A stretch of 28,990 nucleotides of DNA from a virus: positions 1 to 28,990 of IMG/VR virus record IMGVR_UViG_3300027833_000177; one strand, 5' to 3'. A model generated the notes under the pieces. The model made no database searches. It saw only the letters and a program-made list of their open reading frames with translations, and was not told where the DNA came from. Made by a program: the position numbers and the translations under genes. Below, piece after piece: positions 1-7,232 of this stretch (its first letter is position 1; each line of letters opens with the position of its first letter).

Positions 1-1
1 T

Positions 2-1132
2 TTCGAAGGTATAAACCCCTTCGATATATACCTACAAATGGCACTTTCTAAAAATGGCGACCTAACTAATCACCCCGTTTATGACGTTTTACCTAACGGA
101 CTAGGACTTACCGAAGAAGAAATAGATATAACAAGGGTCGAAGAAATACGCGACACTTTCTTTTTTAATACGTTCTTTAAATTATACTTCTATAATACCG
201 ACAAAACTTTACGGTGGTTAGAAAACGAAATATTTAAGGCGACTAATACACGCATATTTTCCGAAGACGGTAAAATAACAATGGCGGTATTAGACCAAGC
301 CGACCCCGCGGGTACTGTACCGGAGTTAAACGAAAGTACTATTTCGGGCGTACCTACTTGGTCGTTAGGAAGTAATAAAATAACTAACGTAGTTAGGGTT
401 ACTTTTGATTACGACGAAGCAACCGGCAAATATTTAAAAACCATTACCGAACGCGACGAAGACAGTATAGCGACTTTCGGAGAAAAGAAACCGCTTGTAT
501 TTAAGTTTAAAGGCTTGTCCGAAGATTTTGACGGTAGTTCTTTAGCCTTTAGCATGGCCACAACGTTACTAGGTCGGTTAAGTTCGCCGCGTAGTACTAT
601 TAGAGTTAACGCACAATTTGACGCGTCTATTTATAACATAGGTAGTAAGGTCGTTTTAAATCATAGGTACTTGCCGAAGCAAGGGGCGGGGTCGGGAATT
701 TACGACCAATTAGAAGTAATGTCCACGGGTGTAAACTTAAAGAACGCTACGACTACCCTAACTTTAGAATATACGTCTTTTACGGGTGTAAGAACCGCGT
801 TTATTTCGCCTTCGCCTTTAATAACTAGTGTTATTAATCAAAATACTTTCGAAGTACCCGACGGGTCTTGTTTTGCCGTGGGTTACGGGCTTCTTTTATG
901 GGACAATATAAACGGGGTTTACTTACCCGACCCACTTAACAGAATTGTAGACATTACCGGTAATATAATCACAATGGAAGACGCTTTTTTGACTGTTTTA
1001 GATTCTAATATTAAAATAAAAATGTCAGACTATAACGAGACTAGTAAAGAACAAAAGGGGCGTTATAGCCATATTGGGTTTAATAGTGGTTTCTTTGCAG
1101 ACAATACTAAATCATACGAAATACTACCATAA
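2..1132 (+). CDS. Tail hub/tip-type protein, C-terminal part (5' truncated by window)
   Basis: The frame is open from base 2 (FEGINPFDIYLQ precedes the Met at 38). The ATG at 38 has no Shine-Dalgarno, so this is the end of a longer gene starting outside the window. The pattern NPFDIYLQM...YDVLPNGLGL, followed by an acidic/aromatic stretch ending in W-LE-E, resembles the part of phage tail hub or tip-attachment proteins that carries NP-DILL...YDVLP-G-GL. The rest is beta-rich with no clear enzyme motif. Tail fibre genes follow directly (12-bp gap with AAAGGAA), which supports a distal-tail role. The family assignment is from memory of the motif; the structural role is inference. Confidence 0.6.
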   Translation, partial: FEGINPFDIYLQMALSKNGDLTNHPVYDVLPNGLGLTEEEIDITRVEEIRDTFFFNTFFKLYFYNTDKTLRWLENEIFKATNTRIFSEDGKITMAVLDQADPAGTVPELNESTISGVPTWSLGSNKITNVVRVTFDYDEATGKYLKTITERDEDSIATFGEKKPLVFKFKGLSEDFDGSSLAFSMATTLLGRLSSPRSTIRVNAQFDASIYNIGSKVVLNHRYLPKQGAGSGIYDQLEVMSTGVNLKNATTTLTLEYTSFTGVRTAFISPSPLITSVINQNTFEVPDGSCFAVGYGLLLWDNINGVYLPDPLNRIVDITGNIITMEDAFLTVLDSNIKIKMSDYNETSKEQKGRYSHIGFNSGFFADNTKSYEILP

Positions 1133-1144
1133 AGGAATAATAAA

Positions 1145-2848
1145 ATGGCTTTAGAACCTGAAATATTACCAGAACAAACCGACGCAAAAAGTCCTATAGA
1201 CCAAGATTTAATGGACGGCATACGCTTAAACCTTGAAAGGGTTAGCGACGAAGTTACTTTAGCGAAAGGGCCGGACGTTTCCTTTAGAGTTAACGGAAAC
1301 TTATCAGTTTTAAACTTAGGAAGTACACCGGAAACGGGCGTAGAAATAGACGGGGCTTTTGTAGCGCAAGAAAGTATTGTACAAAACGCTACGGTTTATT
1401 TAGCTAAACAAGGGGCGGGCGGTACTTTAGAAATTAACGTTAAAAGATTAAAGTATTTAAGCCGGTCAATTAGTGGAATTAAAAATATATTTACAGCTAA
1501 TACCGAATCGGTAGCGCGAGGGTCGGGGGCTTTACCTACGCAGTCAATCACGAAAGCCGAAAGTGACTTAGCTACTTTATCGGTAAGTTACTCTAAAGGT
1601 ACTATTTCAATAGATAGTATTATACAAGTAAACGGCTCACAGCTTTTTAGAATAAATTTAGAAGACCCTTTAGACGCTTTAGACGAAGACTATATAGTAG
1701 GTAAGTACATAAACGTAACTGGTACGGACTCCGCTGCAAACGTTGGGTTTTTTGAAATAAAAGAAATTAACAAAGATACCGGTAAAAATATAATTGTGGA
1801 AAACGTTGCGGGCGTAGCCCAAACAAATGTAAACGGAAGTATTCAACTTTTACTAGTTAGTTATACTTTTGTTAGTATTGTGCCGGATAACTTTGCAGCG
1901 GGGGAAAACTTTGTAGCTAACGGACATATTGACGGTTCTAACGACGGTACTTTAGAGATATATAAAAAGAATATAGGTGGCAATAATATTCAAGTATTTA
2001 TACAAACCGCATTAGTTAACCAAGTAGGCGCGGGCGGACAATGCGAAATTTTACGTTACCAATATAATTTTTTGACTGCGGTTTTAGGGGCGTTTGAAGT
2101 CGGCGAAATAGCAGAATTTACAAGTCATTCAAGTGTTGTAAACGACGGTTCTTTTGAGATAAAACAAGTTAACAATAATTTCGGCGACAATATCGTAGTA
2201 TATAACCCGACGGGTACTTTGCAACCGGTTGTTTCGGGCGACGTAAATACTAATCGTTTTGTATATGCTTTAGACGTCGACCCCGCGGGCTTTTTTGTCG
2301 AAGGTGATATAGCTATTTTTACAGGCCATGACAACGTTTTAAACGACGGTAGTTTTTCAGTCGTAGACGTTAAATATTTAGCGACTAATAATATCGTAGT
2401 ATATAACCCTAACGGAATTAATCAACTTACACCCAACGGAATAACAGACCATGCAGAAAAAGCAATAACATTTTTCGAAGACTTTAGCGAAGACTTTCAA
2501 ATAGACAAAAGTAGCGTTAATATTAGTAATACTTTTAACGCAATAAACGACGGCGACTTTATAGTAAAAGATATAAACCGCGCGGCGGTAAGTCCCTTTA
2601 ATATTGTTTGCGAATTGACAAGCGGAATTTTACAAGAAAACCCAGACGGTCAAATAACAAGCGAAACGAGAAGTATTTTTACCGAAGGTTCTTTAATTAT
2701 GGACGTTGTACAAGATAAACAATTTAAAACAGTTAGTATTTTAGAAGGCGAAATAATTAACGAGGCGGTAGCGTCCGATACTATTATTTTACTAGACATT
2801 TTACAAGCACCGTTAGAAAGTATTAACTTAGCGGTAAACTTAAAATAA
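1145..2848 (+). CDS. Repeat-rich structural tail protein
   Basis: 567 residues; the start follows AAAGGAATAATAAA. The first ~150 residues are a separate region with a low-complexity, Ala/Ser/Thr-containing end. From about residue 162 to 495 there are five diverged units of about 55-70 residues. Each has an aromatic/acidic strand, a G-x-(I/F)-x-(V/F) strand, a (N)DG-F-(I/V) turn-strand, and an NNI-V-(Y/E)NP-G-type end. The third and fourth units share about 20 identical bases at their NIVVYNP ends. All-beta tandem units between a tail hub-type gene and a collar-fibre gene suggest a virion spike, fibre or baseplate decoration. No enzyme motif was seen. Family not recognised. Confidence 0.6.
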   Translation: MALEPEILPEQTDAKSPIDQDLMDGIRLNLERVSDEVTLAKGPDVSFRVNGNLSVLNLGSTPETGVEIDGAFVAQESIVQNATVYLAKQGAGGTLEINVKRLKYLSRSISGIKNIFTANTESVARGSGALPTQSITKAESDLATLSVSYSKGTISIDSIIQVNGSQLFRINLEDPLDALDEDYIVGKYINVTGTDSAANVGFFEIKEINKDTGKNIIVENVAGVAQTNVNGSIQLLLVSYTFVSIVPDNFAAGENFVANGHIDGSNDGTLEIYKKNIGGNNIQVFIQTALVNQVGAGGQCEILRYQYNFLTAVLGAFEVGEIAEFTSHSSVVNDGSFEIKQVNNNFGDNIVVYNPTGTLQPVVSGDVNTNRFVYALDVDPAGFFVEGDIAIFTGHDNVLNDGSFSVVDVKYLATNNIVVYNPNGINQLTPNGITDHAEKAITFFEDFSEDFQIDKSSVNISNTFNAINDGDFIVKDINRAAVSPFNIVCELTSGILQENPDGQITSETRSIFTEGSLIMDVVQDKQFKTVSILEGEIINEAVASDTIILLDILQAPLESINLAVNLK

Positions 2849-2858
2849 AAGGAATTAT

Positions 2859-3404
2859 ATGACTACATTAGTTTCCGGCGGCGGCGTACCTGTAGGGGCA
2901 ATCTTACCTTTCGGCGGGACTATTGCGCCCGAAGGTTTTTTAATTGCGGACGGTTCTTTACTTAATAGAAATGATTTCGCCGACCTATTCGCAGCAATCG
3001 GAACGGGTTGGGGTACAAGTAGTGCGGTCGATTTTAGAATACCTACAACGCAAGGGCTTCTTTTACGTGGCCGTGCTAACGGTTCGGGTTTCGACCCCGA
3101 CCGCGCAAGTAGAACGGCAATACAAACCGGTAGTAATACGGGCGACAATGTAGGAAGTTACCAAAGCAACCGGTTTGGAAGTCATAATCATGCGGGTAGC
3201 GGAAGTCATAATCATACTTTTCAGTGCGTCGATAGTTCTAATACTAGTGGCGGGGCAGGGGTAAACGGCCCGCTTGATAAAACTAATTCAGCAAAATACG
3301 GCGGTACTTATTCAACTTCTACTAGCTCGGTTTCTATAGCTGCGCAAGGTGGTAATCAAACTGTAGGTAATAACGTTGCAGTAAACTTTATAATTAAAAT
3401 TTAA
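2859..3404 (+). CDS. Tail fibre/collar-domain protein
   Basis: 181 residues; start after AAAGGAATTAT. The N-terminal half carries the phage tail collar pattern: VGAILPFGG, then PEGFLIADGS, then FADLFAAIGTGWG, then DFRIPTTQG and LLRGR. Next is a Gly/Ser-rich stretch with two HNH triplets (GSHNH at about residues 107-111 and again six residues later). In known distal tail fibres such HxH pairs bind metal ions along a trimer axis. The end NNVAVNFIIKI matches the usual C-terminus of collar-type fibre proteins. Probably a short trimeric distal tail or receptor-contact protein. The domain call is strong; the receptor role is inference. Confidence 0.85.
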   Translation: MTTLVSGGGVPVGAILPFGGTIAPEGFLIADGSLLNRNDFADLFAAIGTGWGTSSAVDFRIPTTQGLLLRGRANGSGFDPDRASRTAIQTGSNTGDNVGSYQSNRFGSHNHAGSGSHNHTFQCVDSSNTSGGAGVNGPLDKTNSAKYGGTYSTSTSSVSIAAQGGNQTVGNNVAVNFIIKI

Positions 3405-3417
3405 TAGGGAAAATGAC

Positions 3418-4074
3418 ATGTATTATATTTATGACGAACAAACTAAACAATTTAATGGTATGACTCAAGGGCAAAAGAACCCAAAAAGAGAAGGGTTTTT
3501 ACAGCCGGCTAACAGTACGTCTGTAGCCCCGCCCGCGGAATTTTCTGTTAACGAAGTACCTGTATATAATATAATTTCGGGCGCGTGGGAATTAAAAGTA
3601 AGTCAGTATAAAAAAGACTTAGACAAGGCACTAATTAACGAAGTTAACGGTTATGGGGTAAAACTTAATGAAGAAGTAGACGGCGCGGTAGTACCAAAGG
3701 CGCAGAATGTAGTGGACACCGAAACGGACAATATTATTTTAGTACAAAACGAAAAAGAATTAGAAGAACAAAAACAAAACTTAAAAAATATGATGAATTA
3801 TAACATAGAAATAAAAGCTCGACTAATTACCGGCGGTTCTAGTTTAGAAAGCATACAGGCTTTTATGTCCGCATTTAGTTTGCGGGCGTTTAGTCCTAGT
3901 TTATACGCTAACGAAGGCTTAGTAGTTTACTACGCTATAGAAGGTTATACAAAAGGCGAAGCGTTAGACACTGAATTTAAAATTACGGACTATTATACTA
4001 AAGTTTTAGTAGAAATAGACTTATACCGTAACGCCGAAATAAATACTTATTTACAAGCGTTAACTAATCTTTAG
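3418..4074 (+). CDS. Possible tail fibre assembly/chaperone-like protein
   Basis: 218 residues, starting after AGGGAAAATGAC directly downstream of the collar-fibre gene. The first ~60 residues (MYYIYDEQTKQFNG, then P-ANSTSVAPP, then a Trp-containing GAWEL) resemble the N-terminal part of tail fibre assembly proteins, which bind the preceding fibre. A coiled, Gln/Glu/Lys-rich middle (about 118-132) and an alpha-helical C-terminal half follow. The position right after a fibre gene is the usual place for such chaperones. The C-terminal half is not recognised. It could also be a fibre tip component. Confidence 0.45.
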   Translation: MYYIYDEQTKQFNGMTQGQKNPKREGFLQPANSTSVAPPAEFSVNEVPVYNIISGAWELKVSQYKKDLDKALINEVNGYGVKLNEEVDGAVVPKAQNVVDTETDNIILVQNEKELEEQKQNLKNMMNYNIEIKARLITGGSSLESIQAFMSAFSLRAFSPSLYANEGLVVYYAIEGYTKGEALDTEFKITDYYTKVLVEIDLYRNAEINTYLQALTNL

Positions 4075-4101
4075 GTATATAATTGATATGAGGTAAAGTA
4101 T

Positions 4102-4515
4102 ATGGAAGTTATTAATATAGATTCATTAAAAAAACGTAATGCATGTAAAGAAGGTATAGAAGCTTGGTTAACACTTTTCGGCGTAGACTACGAGTGTACT
4201 ATAATAGAAATGATAGGGCTTTCTAATACAAAATGGGAACACAGAAAATTTTTACTTTTTGGTAGTAACATTTCTTTAGTTAGCGAAGAAGTTAAAAGAG
4301 CTTTCTTTTTATTTTGCGGTAGCCGTTTAGACAGTCATAAAGAAGAATTTTTAAAAGCTTGTTATAGTACCAAGCCGTATAAAAAAACAGACTTTTCTAA
4401 AGAAATTATAGACCAAGTAGAAGACAAAAAAGCAGAAGAACTTTTACAAAGTGAAACTTTAAAAGACTTTATTATAAACGGCGTACCTACTAAGTACTTA
4501 CATAAAGGGCGGTAA
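4102..4515 (+). CDS. Hypothetical protein
   Basis: 137 residues, soluble, mixed alpha/beta by appearance, with four scattered Cys and a charged C-terminal third. The start at 4102 is preceded by GAGGTAAAGTAT. The stop is followed at once by the TTG start of the next gene, so the two are probably translationally linked. No family recognised. It sits between tail genes and the small membrane/lipoprotein cluster. Confidence 0.6.
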   Translation: MEVINIDSLKKRNACKEGIEAWLTLFGVDYECTIIEMIGLSNTKWEHRKFLLFGSNISLVSEEVKRAFFLFCGSRLDSHKEEFLKACYSTKPYKKTDFSKEIIDQVEDKKAEELLQSETLKDFIINGVPTKYLHKGR

Positions 4516-4719
4516 TTGAAAAACTTATTTTTAACGATAATCGGCGGTATGGGTTTATTTATAGCTACGATTTTTTTAAATGCTTTTGTTTCTTCGCCGC
4601 CGTCGCGCGCTGAATTTAACAGTTTTAAAGCCGAACAAACTTTACAAAATAGACATATAGAAGGTAAATTAGACGAAATAAAAAAAGGGCAAGACCGCCT
4701 TATCGACAAATTACTTTAG
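4516..4719 (+). CDS. Small membrane protein with C-terminal coiled coil
   Basis: 67 residues with a TTG start; AAAGGGCGG lies a few bases upstream, inside the end of the preceding gene. Residues ~4-26 (LFLTIIGGMGLFIATIFLNA) form one transmembrane segment. A Pro-Pro and a 35-residue charged, heptad-like helix (F..F..EQ.L...IEGKLDEI..GQDRLIDKL) follow. A single N-terminal membrane anchor with a coiled coil is the layout of inner-membrane spanins and some holin partners. No sequence family was recognised, so the lysis role is inference from topology and position. Confidence 0.6.
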   Translation: MKNLFLTIIGGMGLFIATIFLNAFVSSPPSRAEFNSFKAEQTLQNRHIEGKLDEIKKGQDRLIDKLL

Positions 4720-4728
4720 GGGTATAGA

Positions 4729-4959
4729 ATGAAAAACAAAATTTTAAAAATGGTTATTAAGTACTTTAACATTAAAGGTTTTATGTCTGAAATGATTACG
4801 GAAGTATTAGACGAAGCTTTAGACAATGTAGTTAAGGGAACTAAAAACCCTATGGACGATATGGCAAAAGCCGCTTTGTGGCCTGTACTTGAAGAAGAAG
4901 CGAAGAAACTAATCGAAGAAAAATTAGACCTAGCTAAAATTTTCAAGCTTGAAGAATAA
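4729..4959 (+). CDS. Small amphipathic helical protein
   Basis: 76 residues starting after AGGGGTATAGA. It is predicted all-helical: a hydrophobic/basic N-terminus (ILKMVIKYFN), then acidic amphipathic helices (EMITEVLDEALDNVV and EEEAKKLIEEKLDLA). No clear transmembrane span. It resembles the next gene's product in the N-terminal pattern (ILK..I.(Y/H)F, then (K/W)-rich to EVLDEALD / KEFSEEVIEF), so the two may be a diverged tandem duplication. Function unknown; context suggests an envelope-associated role. Confidence 0.55.
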   Translation: MKNKILKMVIKYFNIKGFMSEMITEVLDEALDNVVKGTKNPMDDMAKAALWPVLEEEAKKLIEEKLDLAKIFKLEE

Positions 4960-5215
4960 TTTTATACAAAGAAATAAGGGCGTTTTAATAGACGTCCTTA
5001 AATCTTTAATTCTACACTTTCTAAAAATGCAAACAATGGGCGGTTTTAAAGGTTGGTTAATAGCTACTTTAGTAAAAGAATTTTCCGAAGAAGTAATAGA
5101 ATTTATAGAAGTCAATTTAACAAATATACAAATAAAAAGAAAAGTACAAGGCACGGTTAACAATGAAAACAGAAATGAAGCGACTAGCGACCTTAACGAC
5201 GTTTTTAATAGTTAG
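4949..5215 (+). CDS. Small hydrophobic/amphipathic protein, start uncertain
   Basis: Up to 88 residues from the TTG at 4949, which overlaps the previous gene by 11 bp but has no SD. AAGGGCG at about 4977 is followed in frame only by ATA (4988); in-frame ATGs at 5027 and 5036 lack an SD. The stretch VLKSLILHFLKMQTMGGFKG and the following LIATLVKEF are hydrophobic/amphipathic; the C-terminus is Asn-rich. The last 53 bp overlap the next (lipoprotein) gene in another frame, an arrangement reminiscent of overlapping spanin genes. Function unknown. Confidence 0.45.
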   Translation: MKNNFIQRNKGVLIDVLKSLILHFLKMQTMGGFKGWLIATLVKEFSEEVIEFIEVNLTNIQIKRKVQGTVNNENRNEATSDLNDVFNS

Positions 5216-5486
5216 TTCGTGCGGAAGCCTTACGAAATACCGCCCTTCTATATATGGCCATGACTACCGAAATCAAGAAATAATTACACCCGTAACCTTT
5301 GAGCGTATAAGCTGCGGAAACCCTACTTTTAACGAGTACGCAAGCGTTAGACTCGACGACCTTGTAAAGTTAGCCCTTGTTTTAAAGTACGCTAAATTAC
5401 CTTTTAAAGTACGTGTTTTAGTAGACGAATTTACTAAGGAAGTAGAAACGCGTAATAAACAAAACAAGACTTTAAATATTAAATAA
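5163..5486 (+). CDS. Predicted lipoprotein (possible outer-membrane spanin-like)
   Basis: 107 residues. The N-terminus MKTEMKRLATLTTFLIVSSC is a type II signal peptide with lipobox (V-S-S-C, Cys20). The mature part is polar and ends in a Lys/Asn-rich helix. The gene begins inside the end of the preceding ORF (53-bp overlap, different frame). Rz1-type outer-membrane spanins are lipoproteins often encoded in overlapping frames. This one is longer than Rz1 and not Pro-rich, so the assignment is tentative. An in-frame ATG at 5175 is an alternative start. Confidence 0.6.
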   Translation: MKTEMKRLATLTTFLIVSSCGSLTKYRPSIYGHDYRNQEIITPVTFERISCGNPTFNEYASVRLDDLVKLALVLKYAKLPFKVRVLVDEFTKEVETRNKQNKTLNIK

Positions 5487-5520
5487 ATTACCATTACTGT
5501 AATACTAGATTTAACTAAGG

Positions 5521-6342
5521 ATGGTTACTATCAAGATTACAGAATTTATAAAACCCACTAATATTCAAAAGCTTTCGGTTCTCGTATTATCAGATATTCA
5601 CAGCGAATATTGCGACGTAGACGCCTTAGAAACCGTTATACGGTTCTTTACCTTAACCCCTAAGAAACGTCGGCGTATTGTATTGTTAGGTGATATTTTA
5701 GACTTCGAAGCTTTCGTAAGTAAGTTAGAAAGTTTTCAAGGTGCTAAGAAAAACAAAGATTTCGACGGGTACTTTTTACCAGAAATACAAAAAGAGATAG
5801 ATTGGTTCGATTGGTTACTATCTAAATTAATGCCATTATTACAAGACTATTCGCACCTATATTTCGTCGAAGGAAACCACGAAGAAAGGTTACGACGCCC
5901 TAACTTAGATAAATTTATGTTAGAAGAATACCGACATAACTTCGATATTCAAAAGCTTCTAAAGATAAAAGAACGCGGAATAAACTTTATATATTATAAC
6001 GATTGGTTAAGAATTAAAACTAAGTCAGGTAATCTAATGTTAACCCACGGTATATACTGCGGGGCTAACCCTATTAAAAAGCATGTAGACGTCGCCCGTT
6101 GCTCGGTAATGTTCGGTCATACTCACGAAAGGGGTGTACGAAGTTTTAAAAATGTCGAGGGTACTTTTATGGGCTTTAATAACCCGTGTCTTTGTAATAC
6201 GCAACCGCGGTATATGGAAGGACGCCCGCATAATTGGTCGGTCGGTTTTAGTACTATACAGATAAGCGACGAAGCTTTTTTCGTTAATCAATTCACAATA
6301 CATAATGGGTTACTATTAGACGCCCACGGTAGGAAAATTTAA
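5521..6342 (+). CDS. Calcineurin-like metallophosphoesterase
   Basis: 273 residues with the full dimetal phosphoesterase set: SDIH (Asp25, His27), GDILD (Asp58, Asp61), GNHE (Asn119, His120), LTHG (His176) and FGHTHE (His200, His202). These proteins hydrolyse phosphomono- or diesters with a Mn/Fe-type bimetal centre. Phage members include protein phosphatases and nucleases; the substrate here cannot be told. AAGG abuts the ATG directly, and an in-frame stop (5512) rules out an upstream start, so initiation is probably inefficient. It lies downstream of the envelope cluster, apart from the replication block. Confidence 0.88.
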   Translation: MVTIKITEFIKPTNIQKLSVLVLSDIHSEYCDVDALETVIRFFTLTPKKRRRIVLLGDILDFEAFVSKLESFQGAKKNKDFDGYFLPEIQKEIDWFDWLLSKLMPLLQDYSHLYFVEGNHEERLRRPNLDKFMLEEYRHNFDIQKLLKIKERGINFIYYNDWLRIKTKSGNLMLTHGIYCGANPIKKHVDVARCSVMFGHTHERGVRSFKNVEGTFMGFNNPCLCNTQPRYMEGRPHNWSVGFSTIQISDEAFFVNQFTIHNGLLLDAHGRKI

Positions 6343-6344
6343 AT

Positions 6345-6581
6345 ATGAAAAAGAAGTTTATAGAAGGCAAGTTATACAAAATTAGATTTTATGACCACTG
6401 TGTTGGCAAGTCCGAAAAAATGGTTTGTGAGGTCGTCGGCTGGTGTACTAAAAACGAAGAAGACTTCGTAGTAATTACCGCTTGGCAAGTTATAACCGAC
6501 GACATGGAAGTAAAAAGGGACAATATAGAACCGGTTACGTTAATAAAAAGCTGTATAACTAGCGTGCGAAAATTGCTTTAA
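6345..6581 (+). CDS. Hypothetical small beta-rich protein
   Basis: 78 residues beginning 3 bp after the phosphoesterase stop. AGGAAAATTTAAAT is a weak, distant SD, so translation may be coupled. The pattern of short strands (KLYKIRFYDHC, KMVCEVVGWC, DFVVITAWQVI) suggests a small SH3-like or OB-like barrel. Its 3' end overlaps the 3' end of the oppositely oriented VRR-NUC gene by 23 bp. No family recognised. Confidence 0.6.
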   Translation: MKKKFIEGKLYKIRFYDHCVGKSEKMVCEVVGWCTKNEEDFVVITAWQVITDDMEVKRDNIEPVTLIKSCITSVRKLL

Positions 6582-6861
6582 GTTTGTCTAAAATTAAATT
6601 CCACGTAAGGGGCGTAACTACAAAACCTTCGCCCCCCGCTTGTTTGATTTCTAGTAATTTTAAAAGCTGTAAAGGGGCTATAACCCCGTCGTCTGTTTTT
6701 AATTCTAAAGCTACAAAAGTACCATTAAGACAAATTAACCTATCGGGCGTTCCTATCTTACCGACTTGCTGAATATTTTCGACCCATATTTTTTTGCCGA
6801 AAGTTTTCTTTAATTGTTTGTCTATCTTTTCGGCGAAAATTGTTTCCGGTTTTTTACTCAT
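6559..6861 (-). CDS. VRR-NUC domain nuclease
   Basis: 100 residues, essentially a stand-alone VRR-NUC domain. It shows an N-terminal helix with Glu6 (ETIFAEKI), GTPDRLI (Asp40), the ExK strand VALELKTD (Glu53, Lys55) and Gln65 in the following helix. This is the PD-(D/E)XK-type core used by phage structure-specific or resolvase-like endonucleases. It is the last gene of the leftward operon; its ATG overlaps the stop of the NlpC/P60 gene (6858-6861). A likely role is processing branched DNA during replication, recombination or packaging. Confidence 0.85.
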   Translation of the reverse strand: MSKKPETIFAEKIDKQLKKTFGKKIWVENIQQVGKIGTPDRLICLNGTFVALELKTDDGVIAPLQLLKLLEIKQAGGEGFVVTPLTWNLILDKLKAIFAR

Positions 6862-7232
6862 AGGTTTAGCGCCGCTACTAAGTCTTTTCTATTATTAACG
6901 TGTCTAATTCTTACATAGCCTAAGTCGGTTTCTACACGACCTTCGCCGCCCGCTTCTATCATTTGATAAGTATTTAACCCCACGGCGACATGGCTAATTT
7001 GTTTTTTACTTTTACCGAAAAATAAAATTGCGTCTTTTTGAACCGCCGAAAGTTTTGATTCATCTTTTAAAAATTCGTAAAGCCCTTGCGCCGTTAAGTC
7101 TGTTTTACCTAATTGCCCTATAGACCTAAGACCTTCACAAACTAGCCCGCTGCAATCGAAACCCTTCGGAGTATTACCGCCCCAAACGTAAGGGACGCCA
7201 ATATATAACATCAATATAGTACTTAAATTCAT
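6858..7232 (-). CDS. NlpC/P60-family peptidase (candidate endolysin)
   Basis: 124 residues. The catalytic core is visible: VPYVWGGNTPKGFDCSGLV with Cys27 in DCSG, then ISHVAVGL with His81, followed by MIEAGGEG, which normally carries the third active-site position. The family cleaves peptide bonds in peptidoglycan stems. No signal peptide or cell-wall-binding domain, so it is a minimal catalytic domain. The SD GAAGGGGTTATAA lies inside the end of the polymerase gene. It could be the endolysin, although it sits in the replication block rather than with the small membrane genes at 4516-5486. Confidence 0.88.
   Translation of the reverse strand: MNLSTILMLYIGVPYVWGGNTPKGFDCSGLVCEGLRSIGQLGKTDLTAQGLYEFLKDESKLSAVQKDAILFFGKSKKQISHVAVGLNTYQMIEAGGEGRVETDLGYVRIRHVNNRKDLVAALNL

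Noticed and set aside
2855-3148. Leftward and out-of-frame ORFs over the collar gene
   Set aside because: Shadows of a well-supported collar-domain gene.
5487-5503. ATTAC/GTAAT hairpin before the phosphoesterase gene
   Set aside because: Only a 5-bp A+T-rich stem with no T tract; too weak to call.
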